Positions 45,337 to 56,803 of a stretch of DNA of 64,000 nt are shown piece by piece. Both the position numbers and the translations under genes were made by a program. Source of the DNA: Stenocarpella maydis (taxonomy: Eukaryota; Ascomycota; Sordariomycetes; Diaporthales; Diaporthaceae); NCBI GenBank assembly GCA_002270565.1, contig NQMI01000002.1:558001-622000 (forward strand). The letters are read 5' to 3'. How positions within the stretch are numbered: the first letter of the stretch is position 1; each line of letters opens with the position of its first letter. The notes beneath the pieces were generated by a model. The model did no database searches. It saw only the letters and a list, made by a program, of their open reading frames with translations, and was not told the DNA's origin.

Positions 45337-48300
45337 ATGGCTGGAGCAAAAAAGAAGAAGACCAAGCCCGCTGCCAATCCAGCAAGAGGCTACGCCACTA
45401 CCTCCGTCGTCTCCAAGACCAGGGTCGAGTCCACAGAGAACGCTGCCGAAGCCCAAAAGCAAGGCACCGATGCTCCTGGCAAAAAGCTCAGCACCGCCCC
45501 TCTGCAGCCCTCCGCCGAGACCGACAAATCCTCGAGCACCACAGTCAAGAAAGCGGAGCTGACCCCAGAGGAGTTCGAGAGGCAGCTGGAAGAATCAGAG
45601 CTTCAGATTCTTGTTGACAAGTTCGCCCAGAAAACTAGGCGTGATGCCCAGCGCCAGAAACAAAGGCTGGAGACAGACCGTCGTCTGCTACGAGGTCAAG
45701 CCGAGTCCGTCAACGCCAAGAAATGGCTGCCCCAGGAGCTTATGGACCACATCCTCGACCTCATACAAGCCGAGGGCCGATTCTCTGCTTCCAATGGGAC
45801 CTCTGACGGGACAACTGGGGGGAAAATGCTCTCGGAAGAGGACCTCACCATAAAGCTCTGGACACTACAGCAGACACTCAGGGCAGCAGGTTTTCCCGAA
45901 GGCAGAATACAAGATGCGCTCCAGCACGTCCTAGATATCTCGGCGAACATCACCGGAATCAGCAAGGATTCTATATGGGGCTTGGAAGAGGCCATGGATT
46001 GGTTCGCGCGAGAATGCACCCTCGACGAACTGCCCGAGTACGACATCCGCCGCAGACCAGGAGCTACTCCGGCCGAATCTCCATTGCCATCCGGGGCGTC
46101 GACTCCTCTCCTTCTTGAATCCGAGGCCCTCCAGAATCTGAAGAAGAAGAAGGGCGCATCCAGGGCCTCGCGATCACCAGGGACAACCTCACCGAAGCGA
46201 CAGATCATAACATATGACAGCGACATAGAACCTGACGATCTTGTTCCTTTCTACTTGTCTGCTAAAGAAGCCCTGTTTGCGATCCAACGGCCACAGAGGG
46301 ACAGTGGAAAGAAGGGGCGAAAATTGGGTCAGCAGCTTCAGCCACCTCCCGCGGCGGAAGATACACCCGATGACCTGGAGGTTGCAAAGTTACTCGCCAA
46401 AATAGACCGAATAGAGAAAGATCCGCTTTTTGACGCAGCTCTGGCCAAGGTTCAATGGGAATCGAAGCGGATAGAACTAGAAAGACAGTACGCCGAGGTC
46501 AAGAGACTTAGGGATGATGCTGAGACGTCTGCGAAAGAGGCCGTGAGCCAGAAAGCCGAGCAGGACTCGGCGCCATCCCCTGGCGATGATGGCGGCGAGG
46601 AGGACGAAGATGACGCAATCACTAGAGAAGCGAAGAAGATGGCGGCCGAGATGCTCGCTGAAAACGAGGATGACGAAGATCAGGCTCTCTCGGATCTTTT
46701 TGCAGCCCTGCCTACCAACGAAGTAGATCCTACGACGGGCAAGACTAATACTGTGTTGACAAACAGCGATGGCTCAAAGGTGACGATCCGGGACTTTGGC
46801 AAATGGTCTGGAATGAACCCGACGAGAGTTCTGGAAGAAGCATGTCGATCGAGGGATGTGTCCTCAAAGCTCTCCTACATCAAAGTCTCAGAAACTGCCT
46901 TTGCCCACAGACACCTTTTGAGTATATATTGGACCAAGGCCCAGGAGCCACTGGCCGCCGAACACAATGTCCCCGGCGTCGAAGCTGCCTTTTCACCGGC
47001 CAAATTTGTGTTCAAGATGACGGAAATTGCGACACCTGACGAGAAGCAATCCGAAGCATTCATCGCCACTACTGCTCTCTTCCTTTCATTCGGCTCGTCC
47101 GCAAAGGACGAGAAGGTGTCTCTGAAACTGCCGCCTCAGTGGCGTGACCTCTGGAATGAGTATGCCGAGGCAAAGAAGACGCACGCTGATGCGCAGGATC
47201 GTACTGCCATAAAGGAACTCCGGGACTGGGTCCGTAAACGGCGCGACCAGGAGGAGGAGGACGGTGTACTGATCCAGGGCGCATTCCGCGGCCGGAACAA
47301 CGGCCGCAACGGTGGTGATTCTGCCGACCTCCTTGCTGAGAAGCGAATGTCGGGCGACCCCGAGTACTATCAGAACATATGGCAGAGAAAGAGCAGCACC
47401 CCGAGATATCAGAAAATGCTGCAGTCCCGCATGCAACTCCCGATGTGGAACTTCCGACAGCAGGTTGTGGAAGCAGTCGATCGAGAGCAAGTCGTCATCG
47501 TCTGCGGAGAGACAGGGTGTGGAAAGAGTACTCAAGTGCCTTCTTTCCTGCTGGAGCATCAGTTGTCTTTGGGCAAGCCCTGCAAGGTTTATTGCACAGA
47601 GCCTCGACGAATTTCGGCCATATCGCTAGCTCGCCGAGTGAGTGAAGAACTTGGCGAGAACAAGAATGACATTGGCACGCCGCGGTCTTTGGTTGGGTAC
47701 TCAATCAGACTCGAAGCCAATACGTCGAAGGAAACACGCCTTGTCTTTGCAACAACGGGAATCGTGATGAGGATGCTCGAGGGCTCCAACGACCTGCGCG
47801 AGATCACACACCTGGTTCTCGATGAGGTTCACGAGCGTTCTATTGACAGTGACTTCCTTCTTATCGTCCTTAAGAAATTGATGGCGAAACGAAAGGATTT
47901 GAAGGTGGTTATTATGTCCGCCACCATGGACGCGGAGCGGTTCTCAAAGTATTTTGGAGGCGCAACCGTGCTGAATGTGCCTGGGCGCACCTTTCCCGTC
48001 AAGGTCAACTACCTCGAGGATGCGATAGAGTTGACGGGATACACCGTGGATAAGCGCGTCAAGGAGAAGCTCGTAGATCTTGACGATGATGAGGCAGAGA
48101 TCAGCGAGCCGGACAGCTCAACGAAGCCTGAACTCATAAAGACACTGCAAAACTATTCCGCCCGAATTCGCAACGCACTGTCGCAGATCGACGAATACCA
48201 AATCGACTATGAACTCATTGTTCAGCTCATTAGGAAGATTGCTGTCGATCCCTCCTACGCCAGCTATAGCAAGGCTATACTTGTCTTCCTCCCCGGAATC

Positions 48301-50002
48301 GCAGAAATCCGGGCAGTCAACGACATGCTCCTGGGTGACAGGTTCTTCCAACAGAATTGGCTCATCTATCCCATGCACTCCACCATCGCTTCAGAAGAGC
48401 AAGAAGCTGCTTTCTTGATTCCTCCCCAGGGTTCTAGGAAGATTGTGCTGGCGACAAACATTGCAGAGACCGGAATCACGATCCCGGATGTTACATGCGT
48501 GATAGACACTGGCAAACACCGGGAGATGCGCTTCGACGAACGGCGTCAGCTCTCAAAGCTGATCGACACGTTCATCTCCAAAGCGAACGCGAAGCAGCGC
48601 CGTGGGCGAGCAGGGCGTGTACAAGAAGGTCTTTGCTTTCACTTGTTTACCAAGTACCGGCACGACACCATCATGAGTGACCAGCAGACACCAGAAATGT
48701 TACGGCTATCGTTGCAAGACCTCGCAATACGTGTAAAGATATGCAAGATCGGCGGCATCGAGGAGACTCTCAGCGAGGCGCTCGATCCACCTTCGTCTAA
48801 AAACATCCGAAGGGCAATCGACGCCTTGGTCGATGTTCGTGCCTTGACTTCTGGGGAGGACCTGACGCCACTGGGTCAACAGCTCGCAAGATTACCACTG
48901 GATGTCTTCCTGGGCAAGCTCATCCTAATGGGCACTGTCTTCAAGTGCCTCGATATGGCCGTCACGGTAGCAGCAGTCCTGTCCTCCAAATCACCATTCG
49001 TCGCCCCTTTTGGACAGCGTAGTCAGGCAGACACCGTCCGTTTGGCATTCCGTCGAGGTGACTCGGATCTTCTTACAGTGTACAACGCCTATCTTGCTTG
49101 GAAACGAGTTTGCCAGTCTTCTGCCTCGGCAAGTGGCCAGGAATTCCAGTTCTGCCGGAAGAACTTCCTTAGCCCCCAGAATTTGGCCAATATCGAGGAT
49201 CTGAAAGGTCAGTTACTGGTGTCGCTGGTGGACTCGGGATTCTTGCAGCTCACCGAGGAAGAGCGGCGCAATCTGAACCGGATCCGCTACTCTTCTGGCT
49301 CCGGAGGCCGACGACGAAACCAGACCTTCTTTGATCTACCGCAGCGTGTCAACATCAACAGCAACAATGACATAATATCCCAGTCGGTGATCGCCTGGAG
49401 CTTCTACCCGAAACTGCTAGTCAGAGATGTAGCAGGGGGGAAAGGTTTGAGAAACGTGGGTAACAACCAGTCTGTCAGCATACATCCGACCAGTGTCAAC
49501 AAAGGACACAATGAGTTGAGGTGGCTGAGTTATTACCACATAATGCAAGGCAGCAGCAAGTAAGTCACTCACAGAGGCCGTCGCCATAGTGTGCCAAGCT
49601 AATTCGGTCATACAGGTTCACAAATGCGCATGAGACGACCGCCGTCGAGGCTTTCGCAATCGCCCTATTGTGCGGCGATGTTCGCGCCGATGTAAGCTTT
49701 TTTTTTTATTTTTTTTTTTTTTAATTTGCCAACAAGTGTAACTGTATGGGGCTAACTTTGTCAAGATGTACTCGGGCGTGCTCGTCCTCGACGGCAACAG
49801 GGCTCGCTTCGCCATCCCCGACTGGAAGACGATGCTGGTGATCAAGGTACTCCGCGCTCGGCTGCGCGACACATTGACTAGGTCCTTCAAGAACCCTGGC
49901 AAGCTGCTCACGGCGCAGCATGAGCGATGGTTAAACTTATGGCAGGACATCTTCTCGCAAGAGCAGCTCCTTGGCGACAAGAGCAGCAGGGGCACGGCTT
50001 AA
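45337..50002 (+). CDS. DEAH-box RNA helicase, DHX29-like
   Basis: 1511 residues in three exons: 45337-49559, 49616-49691 and 49766-50002. Two small C-terminal exons are joined across GT-AG introns; the second intron contains a long T-rich run. The large N-terminal region (residues 1 to about 690) is charged and partly coiled, with an acidic stretch around 410-450. Helicase motifs follow: Walker A GETGCGKST (K730), DEVH at 829-832, SAT at 861-863 and motif VI QRRGRAGR (1087-1094). After these come the winged-helix/HA2 and OB-fold domains typical of DEAH proteins. DHX29 unwinds structured 5' UTRs on the 43S scanning complex; fungal relatives include S. pombe Ucp12. Assignment to DHX29 rather than DHX57 is by overall architecture and is not certain. 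Confidence 0.92.
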
Positions 50003-51272
50003 GAGACCGCTCTGGCATCGCCCCGTTGCGAGCTCTTGCAGCAGGAGCCATTATGGTGTCACAGCATGACCAATATCACTTGGAAGGTGGCCGATTGATG
50101 GACTAGCCTAGTCCAGAGCAGAGTTCAGAAGAAAAGGACACCGAGCCACGCATAGAAAGAAGCATTTGGGTTCAGCCCACCAACTGGTCCGCAGATGGTG
50201 ACATGCTCTTGCCGTCGAGTGGGAATTGGCGGCATGTCGACCAACGCAGGTACGTGGCGTGCAGGCGGGAGTGAAGCCACCAGCTGAAGCAGCAAGAGTT
50301 CGGCGTTGGAAAATCAAACGGGGCTCGCGTCGGGGCTCTGGCCGGGGCGGCGGCCGCGCCTCAGCACCGGTCCTTTTTGCGGCCACCGCAGTGCCTCTTG
50401 TCTGTCATCCGGAGAGTGAGCCGGCCTCAGAACGTTTCCAACCCCGCTGGAAAAAATGAGCTCATCTAGTGATGACATTCCCATTTTTCGGAGTCTTCTC
50501 TTCATTTTGTCTGCTGGCCGACGAACGAATAGTCGATTCTTGATTGCACTCCACCGGATTTCCCCGACCTGACCAAACCTTGAATCAGAGAGGAAGTGCT
50601 TCTCCCCAAGCTGTCTTGATGCATTGTCCCGGCGGTATCATTCGACTATTGCGATGGTGGTAAATCGAGTCAAAGCAGCATGCCGCCCTTTACTCTGCAT
50701 GGGGAAAGCGGCAGGTCTCTTTACACAAGTTTTCCTGGCGCGGGACCAGATCCTTCGAGAGGCACCCAGGTTCGGTCGCAGCGACGGGCCACAGCCGGGC
50801 CCAGGCCACCTTTACCGGACAGTTCCCCGTTCTGTATCATCGAGGCGGCCATCTCGCCGCGGCCGCGTCCGGCCTGTCGCACCTCCTCCGCGTGGCGTTT
50901 CCGGCCATGCTTGGAGCTTCCCTGTGACTCAAGGTCTTTCTGGCTGGCGCATACTGTGTATACGCGTCTTGCGCGGTTAGGGCAGACATGATGCTTCCGC
51001 CTTCTGAGACAGTATCCGGGTAGGAGCCCGTTTCGGCCCTCACTGTCACGGGTTCCTTACGGGCGCGCATGTTTACAAAGCCTCTGTGGGATGCTGCCTG
51101 GCTCCAGGTATGAAGGTAGGGTTTATACTTAAACTGGTGACGGTTGGCCCTTTACGATCGAGTTTCTTCATCGCAATTCAACAGTTTCATTCTTGTCCAT
51201 CGCTACTACTCTTCAACATAGAGGCCGGCCCCTTTATCCGCAACATATTCTTCCCTTCCACATAATCGCAAG
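50003..51272. other. Intergenic region
   Basis: No coding region recognised on either strand. The last 150 bp should contain the promoter of the secreted-protein gene; the pyrimidine-rich stretch 51170-51270 resembles a fungal 5' leader. Confidence 0.5.
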
Positions 51273-51857
51273 ATGTATTTCAGCACAGCTGTCGTCCTCG
51301 CCCTGGCCGGCGCCGCATGCGCCGCCCCATCCTCAGAGCACAAACCCCGCCAACAGCAGGGCCAATTCTCCGCCTCGGACCCGGACTTCCTCTCGCTGAT
51401 CCCGGAGTTCGGCGTGGAGGCGGGCGTCAACCCGACGGGAACGGGCGACTGCGACGGGTTCAACGCGGCGCTGAACAAGGTGGTGCCAATCAACTGTGCG
51501 AAGTGCCCGCCGCCGCGCGACGCCTTTGTCGAGCAGCTGGCGAAAGACCTCAACGCCGGAAACGTCTTCGGGTCCGCCGTCACCTTCAACAAGGACCCGG
51601 CCACCGCCAACGACGTGCAGGCCAACAAGGACCGCGCCACCGCGTGCCTCATCGCGCTGCAGAGCTTCTATGGCTCCTTGGGCGTCGGATGCCCCGCCGT
51701 CGCCGCGCCCAACTTTGCCAGGCAGCAGAACACCGGCGTCAGGGACGACAAGCAGTTCATCCCCCAGGGCGGCAGCGGTGCCAGTGGTGCCAGCGCCGCT
51801 GGCTCGGCGAGCTCTGCTTCGGCAAGCGGGGCTGCCAGGAAGAGGGAGGCAGTCTAG
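51273..51857 (+). CDS. Small secreted cysteine-containing protein
   Basis: 194 residues, single exon. The N-terminus MYFSTAVVLALAGAACAA is a clear signal peptide, with cleavage likely after ACAA or ACA. The mature protein has five cysteines (60, 75, 78, 125 and 140) in a compact domain of about residues 35-145, with a CAKC pair. A low-complexity Gly/Ser/Ala tail follows (about 166-190), ending in Lys-Arg-Glu-Ala-Val. There is no hydrophobic C-terminal segment, so a GPI anchor is unlikely; the KR near the end is a possible Kex2 site. No family is recognised. Size, secretion and cysteine content fit a wall-associated or effector-type protein, which is inference only. Confidence 0.8.
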   Translation: MYFSTAVVLALAGAACAAPSSEHKPRQQQGQFSASDPDFLSLIPEFGVEAGVNPTGTGDCDGFNAALNKVVPINCAKCPPPRDAFVEQLAKDLNAGNVFGSAVTFNKDPATANDVQANKDRATACLIALQSFYGSLGVGCPAVAAPNFARQQNTGVRDDKQFIPQGGSGASGASAAGSASSASASGAARKREAV

Positions 51858-52159
51858 AGCGATTTCTCTGGTGGTCTTGTGGGAGGGACAGTTTCTTTTC
51901 CTTGATGGCAGAAGTTCATTGATAGACTTGTGGGTAGGAGGTTATGTATACGAGATGATGCAACACATTCAGGGAGTTTGGCGGTGGCCGCAATACACGA
52001 CAGTTCGTCAAATATTAATTTACGTCCCGTTCTGAGAAAGTTCGACTCGTTCAAAAGGCGTGGGGACAGGCCCTGAATGTGGCATACAAAAAAGTACTTC
52101 TACTTGAATACACAAGACTTGTTGGTCTTCCTCTCTCCCTCTCCCGTCTCTTTCTCTCG
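51858..52159. other. Convergent 3' intergenic region
   Basis: About 300 bp between the stops of the secreted protein and the next minus-strand gene. It probably holds both 3' UTRs, and a CT-rich stretch lies near 52130-52165. Confidence 0.55.
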
Positions 52160-52805
52160 CTATCCCCTCTTCGCGCTCTGGCTGGGGGCGTCAAGGTTGC
52201 TCACCGCCACAACCCCGCGGTGAAGGTCACGAGCCCACCGCCGAATCTCCCAACCAAATCCCGGGTCGTCGTCCTTCCAGGCCGGGCAATTCTCCCGAAG
52301 CCACTGCTCCACGTTAGGGTGGTGGTCGAGGCAGAAGGCGGCCCCCACTGCTAAATTAGCGTTCTTGCAGAGCTGCCGCAGGTACTGCTCGTGCCCTTCG
52401 TTCCAGCCAGGGCTGTCCCGAAGCTTTGCTGGTATGAACTTGTGTATCGAAGCCTGGAGCAGCTACTGTGTCAGCCATCGTCGGTTATGTTTTGGGCAGG
52501 AAAGCAAACAAATCGTGGTGGCGGCGGGGATTGCAAAAGGCGCCTGGACTCACCAGCAGGCTGCAGATGAGGAGCCAAAAAGCATATGGCCGATCATGGG
52601 CGATTTGTTCGTTCCATTGCCGTGGTGCGTTCTCGCGCATGCGCGGATGGTTCATAAGTGATTCTATCAGGCGCCTGGTGGCGTACACGAGCTGGTGCCA
52701 CACCGGATGTGCATCTTGGGGAATCGGCTTGACCAGTTCAATCCAAGTGAGCTCCTTAATGGTCTTGGCCGTTCTAGTCGTAGGTATGAATGCGGTCTCC
52801 GCCAT
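52160..52805 (-). CDS. Uncharacterised 181-residue protein
   Basis: Two exons: 52805-52554 and 52453-52160. The intron has donor GTGAGT, branch-like GGCTGAC and acceptor CCAG, and the frame is kept. The protein has no signal peptide or clear membrane segment. It is rich in Trp, His and Arg (HPVWHQLVYATRRL, PRQWNEQIAHDRPYAFWLL, GWNEGHEQYLRQLCKNANL, DPGFGWEIRRWARDL), which suggests a compact helical fold. I do not recognise the family. An alternative acceptor (CAGTAG) would add Leu-Leu-Gln. The overlapping plus-strand frames look like shadows. Confidence 0.55.
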
Positions 52806-53139
52806 TATGTTGATCGCTTTCGGCTATAACTTTGATTCGCCTTTGGATCGGGCAAGGGGGAGCAGAGCTGGAAGGTTGACGAAGACGTAAGCCTGTTGGG
52901 ATATTGAGGTTGCTGGTTAGAAGGCAGCCTCGGTCGGACATATTATATATCTGGCAGGCGTGAACCTGTGGCAGCACTGCTTTATATGGAAACCTGATAT
53001 TCTGGGGTTTCTTTTGTGCAAAAACAGCGGCTACCTAGGAAGTAGCTCGACACTCTTTGCCCACAGCCTACATAAGTAATCTCCTAAAGAAAAACGGACG
53101 GTACACCAACTCACTGGTATTCAAGTATATTCCTAATAC

Positions 53140-53213
53140 CCTACACCCTACACCTACACCTACACCTACACCTACACCTACACCTACACCTACACCTATA
53201 CCTATACCTATAA
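53140..53213. repeat. (CTACAC)n microsatellite
   Basis: About ten CTACAC/CTATAC units directly left of the transposon. The DNA right of the element (about 55160-55174) again contains CACCTACACCC, so the element seems to have inserted into this microsatellite. The last units at the transposon side read CTATAC, consistent with C-to-T change. It is not the fungal telomere unit. Confidence 0.85.
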
Positions 53214-53227
53214 CTATCGCACCTATA

Positions 53228-53270
53228 AGTCAACATACCGTTTCACGCACCACCCCCTTTATGCACACCC
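53228..53270 (+). repeat. Left terminal inverted repeat of the Fot1-like element
   Basis: 43 bp, matching the reverse complement of the right end with three differences. At each of them the left copy has T where the right copy has C. Confidence 0.9.
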
Positions 53271-55112
53271 GGTTTTAGATACCCCTTCTTAGCTTGCTCT
53301 CAACTAAATATCTACATTGCGACTTCTATATAAATCCAATCTTCTCGTTAATTATATTATTTGATTTCTTATCTTCTTCTCTATCTTCTAGTATGCCTTA
53401 CATTCCTCCATTATGATATCTCGCTGCTATAACCGATTAGTTGAATGGGTTATCCTAATAATAAGCATCTAAAGACTACTACCTCTCTTGATATAGCCTA
53501 TCTCGTTATCTTTAAGGCGTACCAACTCGTAAAGAGTATAATTCATCTTCCTAGAAGCTATTCCTAATATAAGAGTTAATTTTAGCCCAGTAGGCCCTTC
53601 TATAGGGCTGTCTAAGCCATCACCCTATATATATTACTCTCCGCTACCTTACCGCCTATATTGCTAATAATAATATCCCTAGTACTATAGAGTAATAATT
53701 AATAGGAAAGAACTAGCTATAATGTTTTTTAATAAGGAATCTATCTATAAAATACTTAAGACTATATACATTAAATATTGCTATATTAATAGTGCTACTT
53801 ATAAGAATATTAATATTTTTTTTAACTGCCTAGAGTTACCTAAGATTAGTGATATCTCTCTTAAATACTGATATAATGCTAATAAAGTTAGCTTTTAAAA
53901 AGCTAATAGTATTAATAGCCTAATTATTAGCTCCTTAGCAGTTAATTCTATTATTAAAAAAACAGCCCTCTTGCATATATAGTGCACCTTAATAGAGTAT
54001 ATTAATAAGGCGGGTAAGGTAATCCCTCCTCTTATTATCTTTAGAGGAAAATCTATATAATAATAATAGTTTCTTATATAAGAACTTGATGATTTTTTAG
54101 GCTAGTTATTCATGCATTTAGAGATGGGCTGGATGCATAATTAAATCAGTCTACTATAGCTAATGATGATATTTAAGCCTACTATCTGGCCCTCTAATCC
54201 CAAGTAGTGGAGGGTCCTCCTTCTTAATAGCTATAGCTTATATATAACTAATGATTTTATATAGTATTACTTTAAATTAAAGATCTAGCTTATATTTCTT
54301 CCCCCTTATACTTTATATATACTATAGCCCCTTAATGTTATTATATTCTTACTTTTAAAGAGGAAGTATTATTAGAATCTTGCCCTACTAGCTGTTATAT
54401 ATAGTATTAAGGAATCCTCTAAAGAATTCTTCCTTTACGCCTATTCTAAGGCTCAAAATAGTGTCTTTAGACTAACTACTATTAAGAAGGTGTGGATAGC
54501 TATAGGAATCTTCCCTTAAGATTGAGTAAAGGTAAAGAGATTGCAACTAGTAGTTTAAAATAATAATAGTATAGATAATAGTTATAATACTGGGCTAATA
54601 AGTACTCTAATTAATTTAGACTTAGCTATGATTAATTTAAAAATACTATATTCCTCTTGTTATATTTAAGCAATTGAATTGGAGTTATATGGCGTTGGTG
54701 AAATCTTTAAGTTGCTTACTATCTGCTTGCTCTTCTGGAAGGTCTATAAGGGCCTTAATGAGTTAGCTGCCTGTGTAGTAATTGCTAAGGAGGAAAATAA
54801 AGTCCTTATAGCTGCTTTAGAGCATTAGAGACTTAAAAAGAAGAGGAGGGTATTGTTAGACCTAAATTTAAAGTTTATAGGTATTATGGCTATTGTAAGG
54901 GAGAGGGCTGCTATGGGACTTGTTGAGGAAGAGCCTTAAGTAATACTTAATGATAATGAGTTAGGGGATGATGATGAGGTTGAGGAAATGGACTGTATTA
55001 TAGTGTAGGACCTAGGTGATGAGGAATACTTGTTAGATTGCGAATAGCTTTATTACTTGTTAAGTAAATAAGTGTTGAAGTTGAGGGTGCTTCTAGGGGA
55101 GGTTAAAAAGTT

Positions 55113-55155
55113 GGGTGTGCGTGAAGGGGGTGGTGCGTGAAGCGGTATGTTGACT
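55113..55155 (-). repeat. Right terminal inverted repeat of the Fot1-like element
   Basis: Reverse complement begins AGTCAACATACCGCTTCACG. It keeps the C residues that have become T in the left copy. Confidence 0.9.
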
Positions 55156-55608
55156 TACTTATTACACCTACACCCAATATCCACAACAACCATACCTACA
55201 AGAATCATACCTACAGACCGACATGATCTCGGATCTCCGCTCGACGCAGCGCTGATGTTTCCCATTCTGATCCGAGTTCAAGTATGGGCGTGATATTTAC
55301 TTGCTACGGGACCTGGGGTCCTGAGGATCGTGTCCAGGGACCGAAGGGGCTCAGAAGGGAAGACTTTTCAACAGGAGGGCGCCCAGCCAAAGGATTTTTG
55401 TCAACCGACAATCCACCCAACTACAGAATCCACTCCCTATGGACCCATATTTATAAAGTTATACATACAGTATACATACATCTTGACACTGATATCATTC
55501 GTATAAATCGGGCCTGAGTTGTAGTCTGATCAGCTTTAGCTTCAGTGCCAGTGATGTCTCCCAAACTGGAACAAGGTCCTGCCGTTGCTGAACAGAATGG
55601 CACGGATC
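55156..55608. other. Intergenic between transposon and ADH fragment
   Basis: The first bases continue the CTACAC microsatellite interrupted by the transposon. The rest shows no recognisable gene; I looked for the missing N-terminal part of the alcohol dehydrogenase and did not see it. Confidence 0.5.
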
Positions 55609-55854
55609 GTGCTCATGTCCATTCAGACGGAGCCTCTGAGTATCGCGGACATGCCTTTTATCTTGCCTGGACACCGGATCATCTCCTCAACCAAAGCATC
55701 AAGGAGGAAACATGACGGAATGCTGTCATTCGCGGCTCGCAACCAAATCAAACCCTGGGTAGAAGTGTTTCCAATAAATGAGCAGGGTCTGGAACAAGCT
55801 TTCAACCGCCTTGAGGCCGGCCAGATGAGGTATCGCGGAGTTCTTGAGAGGTGA
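55609..55854 (+). pseudogene. C-terminal fragment of a zinc-type NADP-dependent alcohol dehydrogenase
   Basis: About 80 codons with clear similarity to the end of cinnamyl/ADH6-type alcohol dehydrogenases: VLMSIQTEPLSI, FILPGHRIISSTKASRRKHD, MLSFAARNQIKPWVEVFPINE and the terminal MRYRGVLER. The catalytic zinc-binding N-terminal domain and most of the Rossmann domain are absent upstream, where no homologous frame is visible and the transposon lies within 0.5 kb. A functional enzyme is impossible from this fragment alone. The open frame can be extended to an ATG at 55585. Confidence 0.7.
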
Positions 55855-56803
55855 CAAGACATGCCATCACAGGACTCGGCAATTGAACAGGCCATTAGAG
55901 TGTGCTGGATTCGGTTTCACACTACATTGAAGGGGGCTACTGAAAACACAGCTACCCGCAGACATCGGCCATCCGTAAGCCCTATTCTGTTCGCGACTCA
56001 CTAGCTTCGAAAATCCTGCCAGTTCTGAGGTCTCTCATCTACGCAAGTAATGCCTCCCGGCTATCGGCGGAATAGATAGCAGCGGAGGATTACTGGGCTT
56101 CCGAACGGTCTTGGCCATCTGGATTGCCTGTGGACCAGGTGACAGCCAAGGAACTCCGCAGCTGATAACAAGCCACACCATGGCCAAGAAGCTGGGCACA
56201 ATCAACAAGAATTCCTGAGCCCTTGATCCCCCGCCTCATGGAGCCATGGAGGACAGCCATTACTGAAAGATGCAGAGAGTAAAGACATCCTTGGTCAATG
56301 TGCAGTCTCGAGGCGAAGGAGCGAAGGATGTTGCGAGCCACTGTCTAACCACCAAGCACTTGAGCCAGTCTTCTCTCCCAAGAAAAATGCCATTTACCAG
56401 CCATCCCGTATCATGTGGCAGGAAGAAGCCATGCTGGACCACTAGGAATCTCACTCAAGACTTTTGAATGCTTGCCACCTTCCGAGATAATGCAAGGTGC
56501 CAAGTGAGGATCACCATCCGACCCAAAACCGTCACATCGCTGTGCCTTATAGGCTGGACAATATCTTGGCTCTCCCGACCGACATGAACCGCACAGAGCC
56601 GGGAAACTGAGAGCAGACCATCGCACTGAAACCTTTTCTGCACAGCTACTTATAAAAATGCAACCGCGGACCCACACTCCAAAGGGCATGTACCTACGAC
56701 GGTGCTTGCCCTCCTTTTTGCTGCCCGCAGCGTTCCACTAGGTACACCTGTGGTGAATGACAACAAGACTGCGTTGTGATCTGGCACAAGCACCAGGACA
56801 ACA
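55855..56803. other. Intergenic: promoter side of the POT transporter
   Basis: No coding region supported. A TATA-like box lies at 56651-56657. Confidence 0.5.
56651..56657 (+). promoter_or_regulatory. Possible TATA box of the POT transporter gene
   Basis: TATAAAA, 147 bp before the start codon, in GC-balanced DNA. Position suits a fungal core promoter; no other support. Confidence 0.45.

Larger units (their letters stand above)
53228..55155 (+). mobile_element. RIP-decayed Fot1/pogo-type DNA transposon
   Basis: A 1928-bp element with TA on both sides (target-site duplication) and 43-bp terminal inverted repeats beginning AGTCAACATACCG. The interior is extremely AT-rich with stops in all frames, unlike flanking DNA. 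On the plus strand the remains of a DDE_1/pogo transposase can still be read. GKVIPPLIIFRGK is encoded near 54010-54054. Further right, LLLNSY in place of the expected LLLDGH, then LIFLPPYT and PLN, occupy the right order (about 54200-54350). Loss of coding by C-to-T transitions is the pattern of repeat-induced point mutation. Size, TIR start and TA duplication agree with what is known of Fot1 of Fusarium. The element is not autonomous. Confidence 0.9.

Noticed and set aside
53140..53213. Possible telomeric repeat
   Set aside because: The unit is CTACAC, not the CCCTAA telomere unit of filamentous fungi, and ordinary genes lie on both sides.
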